From positions 164,398 through 228,397 of the forward strand of contig NZ_JACVPS010000003.1 in assembly GCF_018881755.1 (NCBI RefSeq): a stretch of DNA of 64,000 nucleotides, written 5' to 3'. A model generated the notes under the pieces. The model was not told the origin of the DNA. It saw nothing but the letters and a program-made list of their open reading frames with translations, and did no database searches. How positions within the stretch are numbered: position 1 is the stretch's first letter; every line of letters begins with the position of its first letter. The DNA comes from Polynucleobacter finlandensis (GTDB lineage Bacteria > Pseudomonadota > Gammaproteobacteria > Burkholderiales > Burkholderiaceae). Positions 60,761 through 64,000 of this stretch are shown one piece after another. A program made the position numbers and the translations under genes.

Positions 60761-61963
60761 TTGCCTAAATTAGCCTGCGTAGCCGGCGAACCTTCTGGCG
60801 ACTTGCTGGCCGCTCCTGTACTAAGTGCCTTAAATCAAATTCCAGACATGTCTGGTCTAGAGGTTTATGGCATTGGCGGTCCTCGTATGCAAGCAGAGGG
60901 GATGCGTTCTGATTGGCCAATGGAAACCTTAAGTGTTCGTGGTTATGTTGAAGCCATCAGGCAACTGCCAGCCATTCTGAAACTACGTCGTGAGCTCATT
61001 GCCAATCTACTGAATGAAGGGCGCCCAGATGTTTATCTTGGCATCGATGCGCCTGACTTTAATCTGGGGGTTGAGCTTCAACTTCGTAAAGCCGGCATTC
61101 CAACCTTGCACCTTGTTTCACCCTCCATTTGGGCATGGCGAGGCGGGCGCATTACGAAAATTGCGCAAGCTGTTGAACGCATGCTTTGTATCTTTCCCTT
61201 TGAAACCGAAATTTATGAGCGAGCCGGGATAGCAGCTACGTACGTTGGACATCCATTGGCAAGCGATATTCCACCAGAACCCAATACAGCGCTTGCTAGA
61301 GAACGGATTGCGCAGATTCTCAAGATTGCTCCAGTTGACTTGAGTGGAAAGGTGATTGCGGTGTTGCCTGGCAGTCGTGGTTCAGAGATTGAGCAGATTG
61401 CCCCGATCTTTTTTGACACCATGAAACTCCTAGCCGATCGATTGCATGGAGAAAAGCTACAGTTTTTAATTCCGGTTGCTACGCCGCGTTTGCGTGAGCC
61501 ACTTGAGAATCTCTTGTTGCGAGTAAAAGAAGTTAATCCTCATATTCAGATTCATTTAATGGATGGCGAAGCCGATGCCATTCTTGAGGCCTCTGACGTA
61601 GTGTTGATTGCCAGCGGAACAGCTACTTTGCAAGCTGCCCTTTGGAAAAAACCCATGGTGATTTCTTATAAGGTACCTTGGTTAACAGCGCAGATTATGA
61701 AACGCCAAGCCTATATGCCTTATGTTGGCCTACCGAATATTTTGTGTGGAGAGTTCGTTGTGCCTGAGTTATTACAGGACGATGCTACCCCTGAAAAACT
61801 CGCTAATGCAGTGTTGAATTGGCTTAATAATCCCGTTAAGGTGAGCGAGCTTAAAGCGCGTTTCGCGCAAATGCACGAAACCTTGCGCCGCCCAACCGGC
61901 TTATTAGTAGCGCAGGCCGTGGTCCAAACCATGCACGATCATCAACTTCGTAAAAACGCATGA
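60761..61963 (+). CDS. lpxB: LpxB, lipid A disaccharide synthase
   Basis: LpxB joins UDP-diacylglucosamine and lipid X. The family motifs VAGEPSGD near the start, [16 protein letters not shown] and YVGHPLAS are visible, with a sugar-nucleotide-binding C-terminal half (LPGSRGSEI). TTG at 60761 is the likely start (400 aa); the open frame reaches back into lpxA, where translation is unlikely. It overlaps rnhB by four bases. Confidence 0.93.
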   Translation: MPKLACVAGEPSGDLLAAPVLSALNQIPDMSGLEVYGIGGPRMQAEGMRSDWPMETLSVRGYVEAIRQLPAILKLRRELIANLLNEGRPDVYLGIDAPDFNLGVELQLRKAGIPTLHLVSPSIWAWRGGRITKIAQAVERMLCIFPFETEIYERAGIAATYVGHPLASDIPPEPNTALARERIAQILKIAPVDLSGKVIAVLPGSRGSEIEQIAPIFFDTMKLLADRLHGEKLQFLIPVATPRLREPLENLLLRVKEVNPHIQIHLMDGEADAILEASDVVLIASGTATLQAALWKKPMVISYKVPWLTAQIMKRQAYMPYVGLPNILCGEFVVPELLQDDATPEKLANAVLNWLNNPVKVSELKARFAQMHETLRRPTGLLVAQAVVQTMHDHQLRKNA

Positions 61964-62553
61964 GTACCATCTGGATTTGTGGCGTGGATGAAGCGGGTCG
62001 AGGACCTTTGGTTGGTTCGGTTGTCGCTGGCGCCGTTGTGCTTGATCCAAATAATCCAATCGCGGGACTAAAGGACTCCAAGAAACTCACGCCTGCAAAA
62101 AGAGAGTATTTATATGAACAAATTATGCTCAAGGCAAAAGCTTGGGGCATTGGCGAGGCGAGTCCAGAAGAGATAGATCAAATCAATATTCTGCAGGCAA
62201 CGATGCTAGCGATGCGACGTGCGGTTGAAGATCTTGCAAGCAGATTGGGTTCATGGCCAGACAAAGCCTTGATCGATGGTAACCGCTGCCCTGAATTGCC
62301 GATACCTGCTGAGGCGATTGTGAAGGGTGATGCTAAAGAGCCAGCGATTTCGGCGGGATCGATTTTGGCAAAAGTCACGCGTGATCGTCAGATGGTAATC
62401 TTGCATGAGCGTTTTCCGCAATATGGTTTTGCTCAACACATGGGTTATCCAACTGCCGCCCATTTTGCGGCCTTAAAAGAATTTGGTGTATGTGAAGAAC
62501 ATCGCCGCAGTTTTTCTCCGGTGCGAAATGTTATAGAGGCGATGAGTAGATAA
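61960..62553 (+). CDS. rnhB: RnhB, ribonuclease HII
   Basis: RnhB removes ribonucleotides misincorporated in DNA. The catalytic DEAGRGP motif lies at residues 9-15, with further acidic residues in [10 protein letters not shown] and a conserved [10 protein letters not shown]. Length 197 aa. The ATG overlaps the lpxB stop and the stop is directly followed by the next ATG. Confidence 0.95.
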   Translation: MSTIWICGVDEAGRGPLVGSVVAGAVVLDPNNPIAGLKDSKKLTPAKREYLYEQIMLKAKAWGIGEASPEEIDQINILQATMLAMRRAVEDLASRLGSWPDKALIDGNRCPELPIPAEAIVKGDAKEPAISAGSILAKVTRDRQMVILHERFPQYGFAQHMGYPTAAHFAALKEFGVCEEHRRSFSPVRNVIEAMSR

Positions 62554-63378
62554 ATGAAAATCGAAATTATCTCCTCCAAAGAAAACCCCCTGTTTAAAGA
62601 GCTACGCCTTTTGCAGGCCACAGGCTCGAAGGGGCAGAAGGCGCGCATTGCTAGCGGTCAGGCTTTGCTCGAGGGAGTTCATTTGGTGCAAACCTGGGTT
62701 GGCGATCCAACTCTGACAGCTTTGCTTACCTCTGAGGTGGGCTTTAAAAACCCTGAGATTTGTCAGGCGATCTATTCCCATTTAGAGACTTGTCCAGATA
62801 CTCGTGTTTATCAGTTGGATGTCGCTCTATGGGATTTATTGAGTGAGTTGGCCAATGCCCCCCATATCGCAGGCTTGTTAAATCTTCCCAAGTCTTGCAT
62901 TAGTCCGCCCCAATCGATTTCCAACTTAGATGGCGATGTATTGATTCTCGATCGGATTCAAGATGCGGGCAATGTAGGCTCGATTTTGCGTACCGCTGCT
63001 GCTGCAGGCTTTACCCAGGTGATCGCAGTGTCTGGTTGTGCGCATCTATGGTCAAACAAGGTATTGCGCGCTGGTATGGGTGCCCACCGTCTCCTCGATC
63101 TTTATGAGGGCTGGTCAACACAACAAGTGCTGAGCGCTGTTATTGCACCGTTGATGGCTGCCACTGCCGATGGGGCAAGTGATATCTACGACCTGACAAA
63201 AGAATTAAAGCATCCAGTTGCCTGGCTAATGGGTAGCGAGGGGCAGGGCGTCTCTGAAGAATTCTTAGCGCAAGCTAAAGGGATATCGATTCCGATTGAT
63301 CCACGCGTTGAGTCGCTCAATGTGTCGACTGCAGCTGCTATTTGCTTATTTGAGACCGTGCGCGCAAGGCGTGGTTAA
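62554..63378 (+). CDS. SpoU (TrmH) family RNA 2'-O-methyltransferase
   Basis: This knotted SAM-dependent methyltransferase has the three SpoU motifs: VLILDRIQDAGNVGSILRTA, the AWLMGSEGQGVSEE segment and IPIDPRVESLNVSTAAAICLFE. An N-terminal substrate-binding domain (residues 1-105, KGQKARIASGQALLEGVHLV) is of the L30e type. The exact RNA target (rRNA or tRNA) is not clear from sequence, so no symbol is given. It closes the long gene run. Confidence 0.92.
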   Translation: MKIEIISSKENPLFKELRLLQATGSKGQKARIASGQALLEGVHLVQTWVGDPTLTALLTSEVGFKNPEICQAIYSHLETCPDTRVYQLDVALWDLLSELANAPHIAGLLNLPKSCISPPQSISNLDGDVLILDRIQDAGNVGSILRTAAAAGFTQVIAVSGCAHLWSNKVLRAGMGAHRLLDLYEGWSTQQVLSAVIAPLMAATADGASDIYDLTKELKHPVAWLMGSEGQGVSEEFLAQAKGISIPIDPRVESLNVSTAAAICLFETVRARRG

Positions 63379-63423
63379 GAGCCCGCTGATAAATTTCATT
63401 AGTTAGAAAAAGAAATTGTGAGT

Positions 63424-63969
63424 CTACTTGAGATTGTTCAAAACTATCTGTAGCACTTGCAAACCCAGCAATAAGACGAGTGGCGATATATCGAGCGCCC
63501 CCAGATGAGGTATTACCCGTCGAATGGGTGTAAGTAGTGGATCAACTAAAAGAGATACAAGATATTGGATTTGAGAACCTGCGCTGATCCAAGAGAGGAT
63601 CACGCTAGCGAAGACTAGCCCAACGAGACCAGAAAGGATTAAGTCCAAGAGGTCGATGAGAGCAAAAAGCAGCCAAGACAGAAGCGAGGGCGCGAAGCCG
63701 GCGACCAAAGACAGGACAATTGTTTTTCCTAAAACAAGTAGGTAGGCGGCAACAAAGCTAGCAGTATCAAATCTACCTAAGCTTGGGATGGCCCGACGAA
63801 ACGGAAGAACAATCCAGTTGGTAATGGGGAGCAGGTAAGAGCCAATAGCTTTGTTTTGACCAGATCCAAGGTTAAATGCCAGCCACTGCATATAGCAGCG
63901 TAAAAGACAGGCTCCAGCAACGATGCTGACAAATACTTGAAGTAGTAGGTTTGTAATTTGTATTAACAT
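63424..63969 (-). CDS. YggT-family integral membrane protein
   Basis: This 181-aa protein has two YggT units, each with a pair of hydrophobic helices and a short polar motif (LPITNWIVLPFRRAIPSLG in the first, SLLVDPLLTPIRRVIPHLG in the second). Family members are linked to osmotic tolerance and envelope or division-site functions, but the mechanism is unknown. It converges on the SpoU-type gene and its ATG lies 31 bp from the window end. Confidence 0.88.
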   Translation of the reverse strand: MLIQITNLLLQVFVSIVAGACLLRCYMQWLAFNLGSGQNKAIGSYLLPITNWIVLPFRRAIPSLGRFDTASFVAAYLLVLGKTIVLSLVAGFAPSLLSWLLFALIDLLDLILSGLVGLVFASVILSWISAGSQIQYLVSLLVDPLLTPIRRVIPHLGALDISPLVLLLGLQVLQIVLNNLK

Positions 63970-64000
63970 TCGCTCATTGTAGGCAATGTCTCTTGTGGGT

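Overview
The window is a chromosomal segment of a betaproteobacterium. Protein wording, moderate GC and gene order (iscR-iscSUA-hscBA-fdx; smc-zipA-ligA; rpsB-tsf-pyrH-frr-uppS-cdsA-dxr-rseP-bamA-skp-lpxD-fabZ-lpxA-lpxB-rnhB) point to Burkholderiaceae, most likely a Polynucleobacter-like freshwater bacterium. This assignment rests on recognition, not on a database search. The DNA is almost entirely coding and mostly core genome. I saw no rRNA, CRISPR array, prophage or insertion sequence.

Layout. 1-2.4 kb: the start of an aromatic aminotransferase (minus strand) diverging from uvrB. 2.4-8.1 kb: the iron-sulfur cluster assembly operon (iscR, iscS, iscU, iscA, hscB, hscA, fdx), preceded by a recognisable IscR operator. 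8.1-9.1 kb: a small operon with a BigR/SqrR-type ArsR regulator, a DUF2892 membrane protein and an AhpD-like CxxC protein, with a palindromic operator. 9.1-13.2 kb (minus): sulfate assimilation (TSUP permease, cysH of the APS-reductase type, cysD, cysN) plus an unlisted 54-codon ORF. 13.2-15.8 kb: fpr, dsbB, cysK. About 15 kb of the left side therefore deals with sulfur and thiol chemistry.

15.8-21.3 kb (minus): lysS, prfB (with the programmed +1 frameshift), recJ and an RpfE-like gene. 21.3-26.7 kb: lolC/E, lolD, tatD and comEC. 26.7-28.4 kb: a hicAB toxin-antitoxin pair, two small envelope-type hypothetical proteins and the initiator tRNA. 28.4-35.3 kb: kup, a secreted coiled-coil protein and radA, then prmB, dapE and dapD on the minus strand. 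35.4-42.1 kb: smc, zipA-like and ligA.

42.1-44.7 kb is the one clearly accessory stretch. It holds three closely packed AT-rich genes: a divergent S-adenosylhomocysteine-hydrolase-like protein, an EamA-type transporter and a Nudix hydrolase, inserted between ligA and glnD. It is the best candidate for an undescribed system. The first protein keeps the NAD-binding core of the family but appears to have lost several catalytic residues.

44.7-48.1 kb (minus): glnD and map. 48.2-50.1 kb: rpsB (with a structured leader) and tsf, closed by a strong terminator. 50.1-63.4 kb: a run of 14 tightly spaced genes for UMP kinase, ribosome recycling, undecaprenyl and isoprenoid precursors, phospholipid precursor, outer-membrane protein assembly, lipid A and RNA processing. 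A YggT-family gene on the minus strand ends the window.
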